Origin: an uncultured Eubacterium sp.
Lineage (GTDB): Bacteria > Bacillota > Clostridia > Lachnospirales > Lachnospiraceae
Assembly (NCBI GenBank): GCA_910577225.1
Contig: CAJTMV010000040.1
Location: 1-35,516 of the forward strand
Reading direction: 5' to 3'
Length of the DNA stretch: 35,516 nt
In this document: in pieces, positions 1 to 8,216 of the stretch
Position numbering within the stretch: position 1 is the stretch's first letter
How the letters are laid out: each line of letters begins with the position of its first letter
Made by a program: the position numbers and the translations under genes
Notes under the pieces: generated by a model
Told to the model about the DNA's origin: nothing
Database searches by the model: none
The model's input: the letters and a program-made list of their open reading frames with translations, nothing else

Positions 1-15
1 AGTCGGAGTTAGCGA

Positions 16-107
16 TTAGTTCACCGCAGCGTTGCCCCAGTCCGCTCAGTCCCATACCGCCCGCTCCAGGGCCCCTTCCGGCAGTCACGCACACGTCCGC
101 GCAGCCA
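16..107. repeat. GC-rich repeat, left copy of an inverted pair bracketing the window
   Basis: This stretch matches, in inverted orientation, the last 91 bases of the window (35426-35516). The outer 22 bases are identical, as are 14 bases at 40-53 and the inner 17 bases (ending ACGTCCGCGCAGCCA); the middle is diverged, with one single-base indel. Overall roughly four of five bases agree. It is markedly more GC-rich than the surrounding genes. It looks like one member of a dispersed intergenic repeat family rather than a gene. No transposase lies beside it. Confidence 0.75.
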
Positions 108-164
108 CTTACGTCCGCACAGCCATTCACATCCGCGTAGCCACTCACGTCCGCACAGCCACCC
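93..164. repeat. Four tandem copies of an 18-bp unit
   Basis: Four contiguous imperfect copies of an 18-base unit (plus-strand consensus ACGTCCGCACAGCCACTC) occupy 93-110, 111-128, 129-146 and 147-164. The first copy overlaps the inner end of the GC-rich repeat, so the tandem array looks like an expansion of that element's edge. Read on the minus strand, most units have the form [G/A]TG GCT ... CGG ACG T[G/A]A, a six-codon start-to-stop frame. This is probably a by-product of the repeat sequence. The array lies just downstream of the DUF2164-like gene. Confidence 0.85.
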
Positions 165-186
165 TATCCCATGCTCAGCAAATTCC

Positions 187-459
187 TTACTCCCAAAACA
201 GCTGCTTATACAACGCATAATAATCCGATTCCATATTCTCCATCATCTGCGCATACCACTTCCTTGCATCATCCAGCGCTTTATTATAGATCACCGGAGC
301 CAGCTTCTCCGTAAACAGATCCAGCAGCTGTATCTGTTCGATAATCTCTATCTCCTCTCCCCGTTCGTCCAGATAAAACGCCCGGATTTCCTCTCTCAGT
401 TTTTCTTTCTGCTCTTCTGATAACGATATTTGCTGCAGACCTGTTCGTTTCTTTCTCAT
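187..459 (-). CDS. DUF2164-like small protein
   Basis: A 90-residue protein that I recognise by its pattern as DUF2164-like. It has an N-terminal 'LSEEQKEKLREEIRAFY' helix, a 'DERGEEI' turn, then 'LLDLFTEKLAPVIYNKALDDARKW', the family's most conserved stretch, and an acidic C-terminal helix. The family has no firmly established function. The start at 459 is preceded by a GGGAG ribosome site. The gene lies downstream of a terminator that closes the chemoreceptor gene, so it either has its own promoter or depends on readthrough. The 18-bp repeat array begins about 20 bases beyond its stop. Confidence 0.8.
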   Translation of the reverse strand: MRKKRTGLQQISLSEEQKEKLREEIRAFYLDERGEEIEIIEQIQLLDLFTEKLAPVIYNKALDDARKWYAQMMENMESDYYALYKQLFWE

Positions 460-486
460 ACGATTCTCCCTGATTCACACAAATGG

Positions 487-516
487 AAAAGGGATCCGTG
501 ACTTTGGATCCCTTTT
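487..516 (-). terminator. Rho-independent terminator of the chemoreceptor gene
   Basis: An 11-bp perfect stem (AAAAGGGATCC / GGATCCCTTTT, 487-497 with 506-516) with an 8-base loop lies 30 bases past the chemoreceptor stop. On the minus strand the stem ends in a T tract. Because the stem is flanked by A and T on both sides it could act in either direction. Confidence 0.85.
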
Positions 517-545
517 GTCACATACTCCATACTTTTTACGCAGAC

Positions 546-2339
546 TTACTCTGCTTTGCTGACCTGAAACTTTCCTATTTCCTCCCGGAGCGTTTCCGCA
601 CTCTGCTTTGTCTTTGTCACCTGATCCAGTACTTCCTCTGACTCCTGCGCGATTACCGAAGCACGCTGTGCAATCTCGGTTGTGCCTTCTGCGCCTTCTT
701 CTGCCGCCTTGGAAATATCGCTCATCGAATTTTTGATGCCTTCCATCTGATCGAACAGATCTCCCGCGATCGTGTTAAACTCCTGCATCAACGTGTCCAC
801 TGACGTTCCGTCCTGATCATACTGCTCGCCGATCGTAAGAAATCCTTCGTAATCCCGCGTTACGTCATTCACTACGAAATCAAGCAGCTTTCTGGCATTA
901 GCGGAAAGATTCTGAACTGCCTGCGTCACTTCCTGCGTCACTTCCTGTATTTTCATAACTGTCTGTCTGGACTGTTCTGCAAGCGCACCGATCTCTCCGG
1001 CAACAACCGCAAAGCCTTTGCCCGCTTCTCCGGCTCTGGCGGCTTCGATCGAAGCGTTTAAGGATAACAGGTTCGTCTGGGAAACAACGTTCATAATCAC
1101 ACCGGACAGTTCATAGATCTGATCGATTACTTTTGCATTTTCGAGAGCGTTTTCCAGATCCTGGCGGATTTCTATTTTCAGATGGACCGCTTTTTCTCTT
1201 GCGCTCTTAATTCTGCGGTTGGTATCCTCCGCCCTTCCACGGATCTCTGCGGCTCCCTGCGCGCCGTCCTGTGAACGGCTGGCGATATGCTGCACGGATG
1301 TATGTACGTCTCTGGCCGCTTCATTTGCCATTGTCGTCGTAGCCGCGGTTTCTTCCATACCTGCGGAGAGCTCCTGCGTTGCAGCAGAAACGCTTGCAAT
1401 ATCATCGTTCAGCCTGGCCACACATTCACTGACAGAACCGGCGGCACTGCTGATTGTCTCGGATTCGGCCTGCACCCGGCTGATCAGGGTTACCATGGCC
1501 GCCTTCATCTCGTTGATACATCTGGCCAGATTTCCAAAATCATCCTTTCGTCTTTCGAATTTTTTCATAAAATCCGTTACATAATCTCCTTCCGCCATAC
1601 AATTCATCTGCGCGGTTGCCGCATGGAGAGATTTTGCAATGTCCGTGACGATTAACAGCGCAATTACAATCAGCAGTATAATCGCAATCCCTATGGAACC
1701 TGCTGACAGCTTACGCGTTCTTTGAAATATTTTTTTTACATCTTCATTATTTTCAACTGCCCGATCTTCCAGTTCATCTACATAATTTCCGGTTCCGACG
1801 ACCCACTGCCACGGTTCAAACGCTTTACTATACGCACGTTTTGGATATGTTTGCGTACCCCCTTCTTTTGTGTAATAATATTCCGTATATCCGCCGTCCT
1901 CCTGCCGTCCGTTTTTAATAATATCTTTGATCATCTGGTATCCGTTGCTGTCCGTCGTTTCCAGACGGTTTGTGCCTTCCACATCTTCGCCCAGCAATAC
2001 GACGTTGTCTCCCTCATACGTATCGATCCAGAAATATCCGCTTTCTCCATAACGAAGTCCTCTTACAATGTCCGCCGCTACTTCTTTTGCTTCTTCTTCC
2101 GTACATGTTCCGTTCTGAAACTCTGCATACTCTTCATTCAGCAGTGTAATCACGTTTTCCACCTGCCCTTTGATCTGCATGTCATAATCATCATACAGCA
2201 CTTTTTTCATACTGGATACCGACTGCTCATAGGATTGATCCATCCCGTTCATATTCAGAATACCCATCATACACATGGATATCGCTGCTGCTGCAGTAAG
2301 AATGATTAATTTTGTACGTACTTTGAAATTTGCAAACAT
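546..2339 (-). CDS. Methyl-accepting chemotaxis protein with Cache sensor
   Basis: A 597-residue membrane chemoreceptor. A first transmembrane helix lies at about residues 9-27. It is followed by an extracellular single-Cache domain (about 35-205, including 'YGESGYFWIDTYEGDNVVLL' and 'WQWVVGTGNYVDELE'). A second transmembrane helix (about 212-235) and a HAMP-like linker lead into a long coiled-coil signalling domain. The conserved kinase-binding hairpin is clear ('SQTNLLSLNASIEAARAGE'). The ligand cannot be told from sequence; Cache domains of this type often bind small carboxylates or amino acids. No che genes are nearby, so this is an orphan receptor. A terminator follows immediately. Confidence 0.93.
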   Translation of the reverse strand: MFANFKVRTKLIILTAAAAISMCMMGILNMNGMDQSYEQSVSSMKKVLYDDYDMQIKGQVENVITLLNEEYAEFQNGTCTEEEAKEVAADIVRGLRYGESGYFWIDTYEGDNVVLLGEDVEGTNRLETTDSNGYQMIKDIIKNGRQEDGGYTEYYYTKEGGTQTYPKRAYSKAFEPWQWVVGTGNYVDELEDRAVENNEDVKKIFQRTRKLSAGSIGIAIILLIVIALLIVTDIAKSLHAATAQMNCMAEGDYVTDFMKKFERRKDDFGNLARCINEMKAAMVTLISRVQAESETISSAAGSVSECVARLNDDIASVSAATQELSAGMEETAATTTMANEAARDVHTSVQHIASRSQDGAQGAAEIRGRAEDTNRRIKSAREKAVHLKIEIRQDLENALENAKVIDQIYELSGVIMNVVSQTNLLSLNASIEAARAGEAGKGFAVVAGEIGALAEQSRQTVMKIQEVTQEVTQAVQNLSANARKLLDFVVNDVTRDYEGFLTIGEQYDQDGTSVDTLMQEFNTIAGDLFDQMEGIKNSMSDISKAAEEGAEGTTEIAQRASVIAQESEEVLDQVTKTKQSAETLREEIGKFQVSKAE

Positions 2340-2483
2340 GTAACCTCACAATCCTTTCTTTTGTGACCCGGGAAAAAGAAAAGCATTTTCCCAATATGCA
2401 TCTTCTCCCCTTCTTTTCCATTAAATTTCCATTTCCCTTAAAATTTTATCACATCTTTCCGCATGCCTTTGTTTTTTTTTACA

Positions 2484-2530
2484 TACAAAAAGCTGCAGCT
2501 TCTGATTTTTGGAAACTGCAGCTTTTTGTA
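2484..2530 (-). terminator. Terminator after the aminotransferase gene
   Basis: A perfect 15-bp inverted repeat (TACAAAAAGCTGCAG at 2484-2498, its complement at 2516-2530) with a 17-base loop starts 8 bases past the aminotransferase stop codon. The stem ends in five T on the minus strand. The rest of the 198-base gap up to the chemoreceptor start is AT-rich and presumably carries the chemoreceptor promoter; I could not assign -35/-10 boxes with confidence. Confidence 0.8.
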
Positions 2531-2537
2531 TCTTCTC

Positions 2538-3833
2538 TTAATTGCCGGCCTTGTCGTTTAATAATTTTTCCACGCTGACCAGACGAACACAGCAGGCGAA
2601 TGCTTCTGCTGCCTGCTCCATCTCTTCCAGCTCCGGAAACGTCGGAGCAATGCGGATGGTCGCGTCTTTTGGATCTGTCCGGTATGGAAACGGCGCTCCG
2701 GCCGCCGTCAGCTCGATGCCCGCCTCCTTCGCTTTTTTAACAATCGCTTTTGCGCATCCTTCCATTGCTTCAAAACAAATAAAATACCCGCCTTTTGGCT
2801 TTATCCAGGTACCGATCTCACGCGGTGCAATTTCCCTGGAAAGTATTTTGTCAACTGCCTCAAATTTGGGACGTATGATGGCAGCATGCTTTGCCATATG
2901 CGCACGGACGCCATCCATATTTTTTAAATATCTCGTATGTGTCCACTGCTTGATCTTATCATGACCAATCGTCTGTACAGACATCTGTTTTAACATATCT
3001 TCGCGGTTTTTTTCCGACAGTCCCATCGCAGAGATGCCTGCGCCGGAAAATGTCACCTTGGAAGTCGAACAAAATTCATAGACCATATCCTGGCTTCCCG
3101 CTTTTTCACATTCCTGCATAATGGACAGCAATTCGTCTTTATCGTCTTCATACAAATCATGAACCGCATACGCATTATCCCAGTAAATACGAAAATCCGA
3201 AGCTGCCGGCTTCAGTGCGGCAAACCGGCGCACCGTTTCGTCCGAATATGTAATTCCCTGCGGATTGGAATATTTCGGCACGCACCAGATTCCTTTTACA
3301 GACGCATCTTCATTGACAAGCTGTTCCACCAGATCCATATCCGGCCCGGTCTGCGTCATTGGAATATTCACCATTTCAATGCCAAAATACTGCGTAATCG
3401 CAAAATGCCTGTCATACCCCGGCACAGGACATAAAAACTTTACCTTGTCCAGTCTGCACCAGGGCGTCGAACCTAATACGCCATGAATCATAGCTCTTGC
3501 AATCGTATCATACATAATGCTAAGACTCGCGTTGCCATGAACAATTACCTGATCTTCCCGACATCCCATAAAACCGGCCATCAGCCGCTTTGCCTCGTCG
3601 ATTCCGTCCAGGCTGCCATAATTTCTGCAGTCTGTGCCCGCTTCGGTCCGAAGTACGGAACCAGAGCTGATGATATCGTACATGCCCATGGAAAGATCCA
3701 GCTGATGAGGCGACGGCTTGCCTCTGGTCAGGTTCAGATCCAGGGAAAGCTCTTTTATCTTTTGAAATTCTTTTTCCAGATCGTTTTTTTCTGTCAGCAA
3801 TTCTTCACGTGTCATTTTTAAATACGACTTCAT
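2538..3833 (-). CDS. Class I aspartate-type aminotransferase (PF12897 group)
   Basis: A 431-residue PLP-dependent aminotransferase of the distinct group that includes the corynebacterial AspT-like enzymes. It is predicted to interconvert aspartate and 2-oxoglutarate with oxaloacetate and glutamate in the cytosol. Visible family signatures are 'RGKPSPHQLDLSMGM' near the N-terminus, 'TDCRNYGSLDG', 'VPKYSNPQGITYSD', 'WDNAYAVHDLY', and the Schiff-base lysine region 'STSKVTFSGAGISAMG'. An in-frame ATG exists 10 codons upstream (3863). The start at 3833 is preferred because GGGAGG lies 5 bases before it and the family begins there. It lies 36 bases downstream of rarA and is probably co-transcribed with it. 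Confidence 0.9.
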   Translation of the reverse strand: MKSYLKMTREELLTEKNDLEKEFQKIKELSLDLNLTRGKPSPHQLDLSMGMYDIISSGSVLRTEAGTDCRNYGSLDGIDEAKRLMAGFMGCREDQVIVHGNASLSIMYDTIARAMIHGVLGSTPWCRLDKVKFLCPVPGYDRHFAITQYFGIEMVNIPMTQTGPDMDLVEQLVNEDASVKGIWCVPKYSNPQGITYSDETVRRFAALKPAASDFRIYWDNAYAVHDLYEDDKDELLSIMQECEKAGSQDMVYEFCSTSKVTFSGAGISAMGLSEKNREDMLKQMSVQTIGHDKIKQWTHTRYLKNMDGVRAHMAKHAAIIRPKFEAVDKILSREIAPREIGTWIKPKGGYFICFEAMEGCAKAIVKKAKEAGIELTAAGAPFPYRTDPKDATIRIAPTFPELEEMEQAAEAFACCVRLVSVEKLLNDKAGN

Positions 3834-3869
3834 ACTGTCCTCCCGATGATTGTTTTTTACCATATCATA

Positions 3870-5210
3870 TTATTTATGTCGCCCATCCCGGCTCCATTCC
3901 CTGACCTGCGCAAGATAACTACGGATCTGTTTTTCATATCCATGGTCTGTCGGCTCATAAAATACCATTCCTTCCATGCCTTCCGGCAAATACTGCTGCG
4001 CGGCGTAATGATCCGGATAAGCGTGCGCATATTTATAGCCGCTGCCTCGTCCCAGCTTTGCGCTGGATTTGTAGTGTGCGTCCATAAGATGCGCCGGTAC
4101 AGGAGGTGTCTTTTCTGTACGGACGGTTTCCATGGCCTGAAAAACCGCTTCGCAGGCCGCGTTGCTCTTTGGCGCTGCCGCCACATACGTCACTGCCTGC
4201 GACAACACGATCTGCGCCTCCGGCATCCCCAGCCGTTCTGCTGCCAGACAGGCCGCCACCGCCACCTGCAGCGCCTGAGGGTCTGCGTTCCCGACATCTT
4301 CTGCCGCACAGATCATAATCCTTCTGGCAATAAACCGGATATCCTCTCCCGCATACAGCATGCGCGCCAGATAATATACTGCCGCGTCCGGATCCGAACC
4401 CCGCATACTTTTAATAAAAGCTGAAACGGTATCATAATGATTGTCTCCCGACTTGTCATAACGTACGACACGCTTTTGAATACATTCGGATGCGGTATCC
4501 AGCGTAATGTGTATCCTGCCGTCTCCGCTTTTTTCTGTTGTCAGCGCGCCCAGCTCCACAGCTGTCAGAGCCGCTCTCGCATCTCCGTTGGCCGCATCCG
4601 CCAGAAACTCTGCGGCATCCTCTTCCAGCAGAACATGATACGAACCCAGTCCTTTTTCCGTATCAGAAACAGCCCGGTAAAGCAGGGACAAAATATCCTC
4701 TTTGGACAGCGCATGCAGCTCAAAAATGACCGATCTGGACAGCAGCGCTCCGTTCACTTCAAAATAAGGATTTTCCGTCGTGGCTCCGATCAGTATAATG
4801 GTACCGTCTTCAACATATGGCAGCAGATAGTCCTGCTGGCCTTTGTGAAAACGGTGGATCTCATCGATAAACAAAATCGTCTTTTTTCCATACATACCCT
4901 GATTGTTTTTCGCCTGCGCAATCATCTCCTCCATTTCCTTTTTACCGGAGGAAGTCGCATTCAGCTGCAAAAATTCCGCGCTCGTCGTATTCGCAATCAC
5001 TCTGGCCAGCGTCGTCTTTCCAGTGCCCGGCGGACCGTAAAAAATGACAGAGCTTAGCTTATCTGCCTGTATCGCACGGTACAGCAGCTTATCCTTCCCG
5101 ATAATATGCTTCTGACCGACTACTTCGTCCAATGTCACAGGACGCAGTCTTGACGCAAGCGGAGACTCGGTTTTCAGATTCTGCTCTCTCATATAATCAA
5201 ATAAATTCAT
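3870..5210 (-). CDS. rarA: Replication-associated recombination protein A (AAA+ ATPase)
   Basis: A 446-residue RarA/MgsA-family ATPase acting at stalled replication forks, related to the clamp-loader and RuvB ATPases. The N-terminus 'PLASRLRPVTLDEVVGQKHIIG' is typical. Walker A is 'GPPGTGKTT' and Walker B is 'ILFIDEIHRF', with sensor-1 region 'LIGATTENPYFEVNGALLSR'. The C-terminal half holds the tetramerisation/MgsA region ('SDPDAAVYYLARMLYAGED', 'AAPKSNAA'). Length is normal. It lies 26 bases downstream of the HPr-like gene and just upstream of the aminotransferase, so the three may form one transcript. Genes of this type are housekeeping, which suggests that the left part of the window is core chromosome. 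Confidence 0.95.
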   Translation of the reverse strand: MNLFDYMREQNLKTESPLASRLRPVTLDEVVGQKHIIGKDKLLYRAIQADKLSSVIFYGPPGTGKTTLARVIANTTSAEFLQLNATSSGKKEMEEMIAQAKNNQGMYGKKTILFIDEIHRFHKGQQDYLLPYVEDGTIILIGATTENPYFEVNGALLSRSVIFELHALSKEDILSLLYRAVSDTEKGLGSYHVLLEEDAAEFLADAANGDARAALTAVELGALTTEKSGDGRIHITLDTASECIQKRVVRYDKSGDNHYDTVSAFIKSMRGSDPDAAVYYLARMLYAGEDIRFIARRIMICAAEDVGNADPQALQVAVAACLAAERLGMPEAQIVLSQAVTYVAAAPKSNAACEAVFQAMETVRTEKTPPVPAHLMDAHYKSSAKLGRGSGYKYAHAYPDHYAAQQYLPEGMEGMVFYEPTDHGYEKQIRSYLAQVREWSRDGRHK

Positions 5211-5236
5211 GTGCCCTCCCGGAATGCAGCCGTATC

Positions 5237-5494
5237 TTAATAATTGTCTTCAAAAAATGACTTTATTCTGTCAAACGCCGCATCTTCATCCGGGCCGTCG
5301 ATTTCGATATCGATCTGGTCCGCGCTTTCTACGTCCAGATCCATAATCTCTGTCAGGTTTTGCCCATGAGCCGTCTTGCCGTTTGCCATGACGATAATTT
5401 TACTCTCGTATTTATTCGCTTCATTTACAAACAGTCCTGCCGGTCTTGTATGTATTCCCATTCTGTCTTTGATCGTATAGTGATATTGTCTCAT
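5237..5494 (-). CDS. HPr-like phosphocarrier protein lacking Ser46
   Basis: An 85-residue HPr-fold protein. The phosphorylatable histidine is at exactly position 15 ('MGIHTRPAGLF'), so it could accept phosphate from PTS Enzyme I. The region that in Gram-positive HPr carries regulatory Ser46 reads 'NGKTAHGQNLTEIM', with Asn at position 46 and an acidic continuation ('DLDVESADQIDIEIDGPDED'). HPr kinase could therefore not phosphorylate it there, and it would not serve as the usual CcpA co-repressor. The start at 5494 is fixed by a strong AAGGAGG seven bases upstream and by the family start; a longer upstream frame to 5605 is not supported. It may be a second HPr paralogue or an HPr-like domain with another partner. 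Confidence 0.9.
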   Translation of the reverse strand: MRQYHYTIKDRMGIHTRPAGLFVNEANKYESKIIVMANGKTAHGQNLTEIMDLDVESADQIDIEIDGPDEDAAFDRIKSFFEDNY

Positions 5495-5576
5495 AGAATC
5501 TCCCTCCTTTTTCTGTATTGCTTCTATAACTAATGCTCTGGTTACCGTATGCTTTTGAAAAAACACAGCTTTGCTG

Positions 5577-5605
5577 ATTATAACATAACAGAGACTGCTT
5601 TTCAA
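5577..5605 (-). promoter_or_regulatory. Sigma-A-type promoter of the HPr-like gene
   Basis: On the minus strand TTGAAA (5600-5605) is followed after exactly 17 bases by TATAAT (5577-5582), about 80 bases upstream of the HPr-like start codon. Both boxes are at or near consensus, so this is a strong candidate promoter for HPr-like-rarA-aminotransferase. Confidence 0.75.
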
Positions 5606-5653
5606 TGCTGCAGTCTGCCGCGGATAAAATCTGTCGGATTTACAGAAAATGAA

Positions 5654-5704
5654 TTGACTTATAGCCTACAACATGTTAATATAATTATGCCGACAAAATG
5701 TTGA
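5654..5704 (+). promoter_or_regulatory. Promoter and candidate paired operator of the M56 peptidase gene
   Basis: TTGACT (5654-5659), 17 bases, then TAATAT (5677-5682) fits a sigma-A promoter. Two near-identical short dyads, ACAACATGTT (5668-5677, between -35 and -10) and ACAAAATGTT (5693-5702, just downstream of -10), start 25 bases apart. Their ACA...TGT form resembles operators of the BlaI/MecI/CopY family, which commonly controls M56 peptidase genes. No blaI-like gene lies in the window, so the repressor would be encoded elsewhere. The assignment is an inference from motif shape and position. Confidence 0.5.
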
Positions 5705-5725
5705 GCTAACAGGGAGGTTCCACAT

Positions 5726-8074
5726 ATGAATGCATTCATCCAACAATTGTTTTTGCTCTCCATAACCGGAACACTGAGCATACTACTGATTCTCACATTC
5801 AAAAAACTGTATCAGAACCATTTCAGCAGACAATGGCAGTACTATATCTGGCTGGTGGCAGCGCTTCGTTTTCTCGTTCCGTTTGCCCCAGACGTCAGGG
5901 CTGTCGGCGTTTTGATTGGATCTGCACGGATACAGGCCGTCCAGCAGACAATGTTTTATCCGCAAGGGAACTCTTTGCCGGCAGACAGCAGCCAGAGCCC
6001 GTCCGCAAATACGCAGGCTGACAGATCTTTCAGCTCTGCAGATAAGCCGGCAAACCGTCTCCCTGAGCCGTCCGTCAGCTTATCCGCAGACAGTCAGCCG
6101 TCCGCAGACAGGCCCCAGACAGCCGGCGGCCGTTTCCGCCTGCCGCTGAGCCGTAACGTCGCAACAGGTATTTTCATTCTGTGGCTTTTGCCCGCCCTGT
6201 TCCTGTTCGCCCGTAAAATAATCGCTTATCGCAGCTTTCTGCGTGGTATCCGTTCGTCCGACGCTGCAGTATCTGATATCAGACTGTTAAATCTGCTTGG
6301 CGCATGTGAGGAAGCCTGCGGCGTGAAAAGACCGCTGGAATTGTATCAGATACCACAACTGTCCTCCCCTGTAATGGCCGGATGGCTGCACCCCTGCATC
6401 GCAATCCCTGACAGCCCGCTGTCAGACACGCAGCTGTCGCTGATTTTTATGCATGAGCTGACGCATTATAAACGCTGCGATCTGATCTACAAATGGCTGG
6501 TACAGACCATCGTCTGCATCCACTGGTATAATCCGTTTGTGTATCTGCTGGAAAAAGAAATCAACGACGCCTGCGAGCTGTCCTGCGACGAAGCGGTTGT
6601 GCGTGCTCTGCCAGAGGAAGGGAAAAAGGCTTACGGCGATACTTTGCTTATGTGTTCCAAAACCGCATATCTGAAAAAAAGCTCCGTTCCTTCGCCGACT
6701 TTAACTGAAGGCGGAAAGCAGCTGAAAGAAAGGTTAGGTGCCATTATGAAATACAGACAACTGACAAAAAAGACAAAAATTGCAACCATATTATTTACCG
6801 CCGGCATCTGTTTTGGCTCTGCTGTGCCCGGTGCATACGCCACGCCTGCCCGTCCGGTATCCCGCGTACAAAACGACGCAAAAAACCCGGAGGAAACGCC
6901 GGCAGACAGCCTGTCCAAAGATCCGTATTCCAAATATCAAAAGCTGTTAGCGTTTCGAACCGATTCTTATCAGAATCTGACCGCCGCACAGTTTCGTGAA
7001 TTCGTTACCCTGGCGCTGGATACGCCGGAAGGCATCCGCCTTTTGGATGAAGCATTTCGTGACGCGAACGCACAGCTTCACCGTTTCGATCATGAAGACG
7101 CCTTTTTCCTGCAAAACACGCTCCGCCTCGCCAGCGGCTCCTGGCGCAAAAGCAGCCTTTCTGCGGCTGGCGTAGAACGCCCGCTGAAAAACGGGCAGAC
7201 AGCCGGACTGGATTTTCGTGCGCAGATAACGCTGCTCCATACCGATATCCACGTTTCGGAATATGAGGACGCGTACCGGGGACTTGCGGATACGGCCGCC
7301 GCCTTTTTAGCCGCTCAGTCAGACGCCGTGCTTGCGGATCGTTCTCCCAAAACTACAAAACGGTTATCCAAAGAAGCCAAAAAAGCAATGCAGACATATG
7401 CCAAAGACATCAGCAAAAAAGGGAATCTCTCTCTCACCGTCGACTGGTGCTGTTACGCTCCGGAGGACGACAGCACCGCCGGTTCTGAAACAGGCGCACA
7501 GGACAATACGGCATATGCCGCTCTTCCGGCAAAGCTAAAAAAATTACTGACCCTGAAAGTCAAAGGTTATCAAAACTACACGCTTTCCGAATTTTTTGAT
7601 TACATGACCGAACAGTACGAGGCAGATTCTGATTTATGGAAAGCCAGCCAGAGCAGAGCAGCCCTGTTAACGGACACAGACGCCATCCAGCGTCTTTCCC
7701 CTGAAGATTATGCGTTTCTTACGGTCACAATCCCTTGTACAATGAGCGAATCGACCTATGAGCGGGATCGTGTCGGACGCCTTCCGGCAGGATTTGGCGG
7801 ACAGTTTGATCTTCCTTATCCGCGGCATCGTACACGTATCCACTTTGAATGGTATGTACAATATGAAATCCAAAATCCGCAGCTGACAGTCGGCGAACGG
7901 GACCAGCTGATTTTAAATGTTATCCGCGGCATGGATGAATTTGTAAAAACAACGCCGGATACCACGGATATCGGATCTGAAAGCTATATCAAAAACATGC
8001 GCCGCCATTTAAAGGAACTGATAAAGGAAACTAACGGCTTTGGCCTGAAAATGACCCTGGCCCAGTGTCAGTAA
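5726..8074 (+). CDS. M56-family (BlaR1/MecR1-like) membrane metallopeptidase
   Basis: A 782-residue protein with N-terminal membrane helices typical of BlaR1/MecR1 ('LLLSITGTLSILLILTF', 'WLVAALRFLVPF', then 'ATGIFILWLLPALFLFARK'). A cytosolic zinc protease domain carries HELTH (His243, Glu244, His247) and 'NDACELSCDEAVV' for the third ligand. A further membrane segment follows at about 350-370. The C-terminal ~400 residues are not a penicillin-binding sensor. They consist of two related modules, each opening 'KYQKLL...SYQNLTAAQF' or 'KLKKLL...GYQNYTLSEF' and continuing with '...DAFFLQNTL' or '...DYAFLTVTI'. The usual BlaI partner is absent next door. AGGGAGG lies eight bases before the ATG. 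The ligand is unknown; the protein probably senses a cell-surface signal. Confidence 0.85.
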   Translation: MNAFIQQLFLLSITGTLSILLILTFKKLYQNHFSRQWQYYIWLVAALRFLVPFAPDVRAVGVLIGSARIQAVQQTMFYPQGNSLPADSSQSPSANTQADRSFSSADKPANRLPEPSVSLSADSQPSADRPQTAGGRFRLPLSRNVATGIFILWLLPALFLFARKIIAYRSFLRGIRSSDAAVSDIRLLNLLGACEEACGVKRPLELYQIPQLSSPVMAGWLHPCIAIPDSPLSDTQLSLIFMHELTHYKRCDLIYKWLVQTIVCIHWYNPFVYLLEKEINDACELSCDEAVVRALPEEGKKAYGDTLLMCSKTAYLKKSSVPSPTLTEGGKQLKERLGAIMKYRQLTKKTKIATILFTAGICFGSAVPGAYATPARPVSRVQNDAKNPEETPADSLSKDPYSKYQKLLAFRTDSYQNLTAAQFREFVTLALDTPEGIRLLDEAFRDANAQLHRFDHEDAFFLQNTLRLASGSWRKSSLSAAGVERPLKNGQTAGLDFRAQITLLHTDIHVSEYEDAYRGLADTAAAFLAAQSDAVLADRSPKTTKRLSKEAKKAMQTYAKDISKKGNLSLTVDWCCYAPEDDSTAGSETGAQDNTAYAALPAKLKKLLTLKVKGYQNYTLSEFFDYMTEQYEADSDLWKASQSRAALLTDTDAIQRLSPEDYAFLTVTIPCTMSESTYERDRVGRLPAGFGGQFDLPYPRHRTRIHFEWYVQYEIQNPQLTVGERDQLILNVIRGMDEFVKTTPDTTDIGSESYIKNMRRHLKELIKETNGFGLKMTLAQCQ

Positions 8075-8098
8075 AGGAAACTAACGGCTTTGGCCTGA
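8022..8098 (+). repeat. 27-bp perfect direct repeat at the 3' end of the M56 gene
   Basis: A 27-base stretch beginning TAAAGGAAACTAACGG occurs at 8022-8048 (inside the gene) and again at 8072-8098, 50 bases later. The sequence after each copy is also related (CCCAGTGTCAG versus CCAGGTGTCAG). The second copy is in a different reading frame, and its first three bases supply the stop codon TAA (8072-8074). A local duplication therefore seems to have set the present C-terminus. Confidence 0.85.
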
Positions 8099-8146
8099 CG
8101 CCAGGTGTCAGAGCAGCCGACGTTTCCTGCTGCAATCAGCCGGCAA

Positions 8147-8185
8147 AAAGGGATGCTTCTTATACAAATTATGAAGCATCCCTTT
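8147..8185. terminator. Bidirectional terminator between the M56 gene and fucU
   Basis: A 13-bp perfect stem (AAAGGGATGCTTC at 8147-8159, complement at 8173-8185) with a 13-base loop lies between the two convergent genes. It is flanked by A on one side and T on the other, so it can end transcription from both directions, closing the fucose entry operon on the minus strand. Confidence 0.85.
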
Positions 8186-8216
8186 GACCTGTATTTATAT
8201 TTCCTGTTTGTTATTG

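Noticed and set aside
21..218. 65-codon minus-strand frame over the 18-bp repeats (EWLCGR-type repeats)
   Set aside because: It begins inside the DUF2164-like gene in another frame, has no ribosome site, and its repetitive translation only reflects the tandem DNA repeat.
1722..2309. 195-codon plus-strand open frame within the chemoreceptor gene
   Set aside because: It is antisense to the Cache domain; the hydrophobic, Phe/Ile-rich translation is the mirror of that coding sequence and no ribosome site is present.
3846..5057. Long plus-strand open frames opposite rarA and the aminotransferase start
   Set aside because: They lie wholly antisense to a clear AAA+ ATPase gene, have no family-like motifs or ribosome sites, and are rich in His/Arg/Cys as expected for shadow frames.
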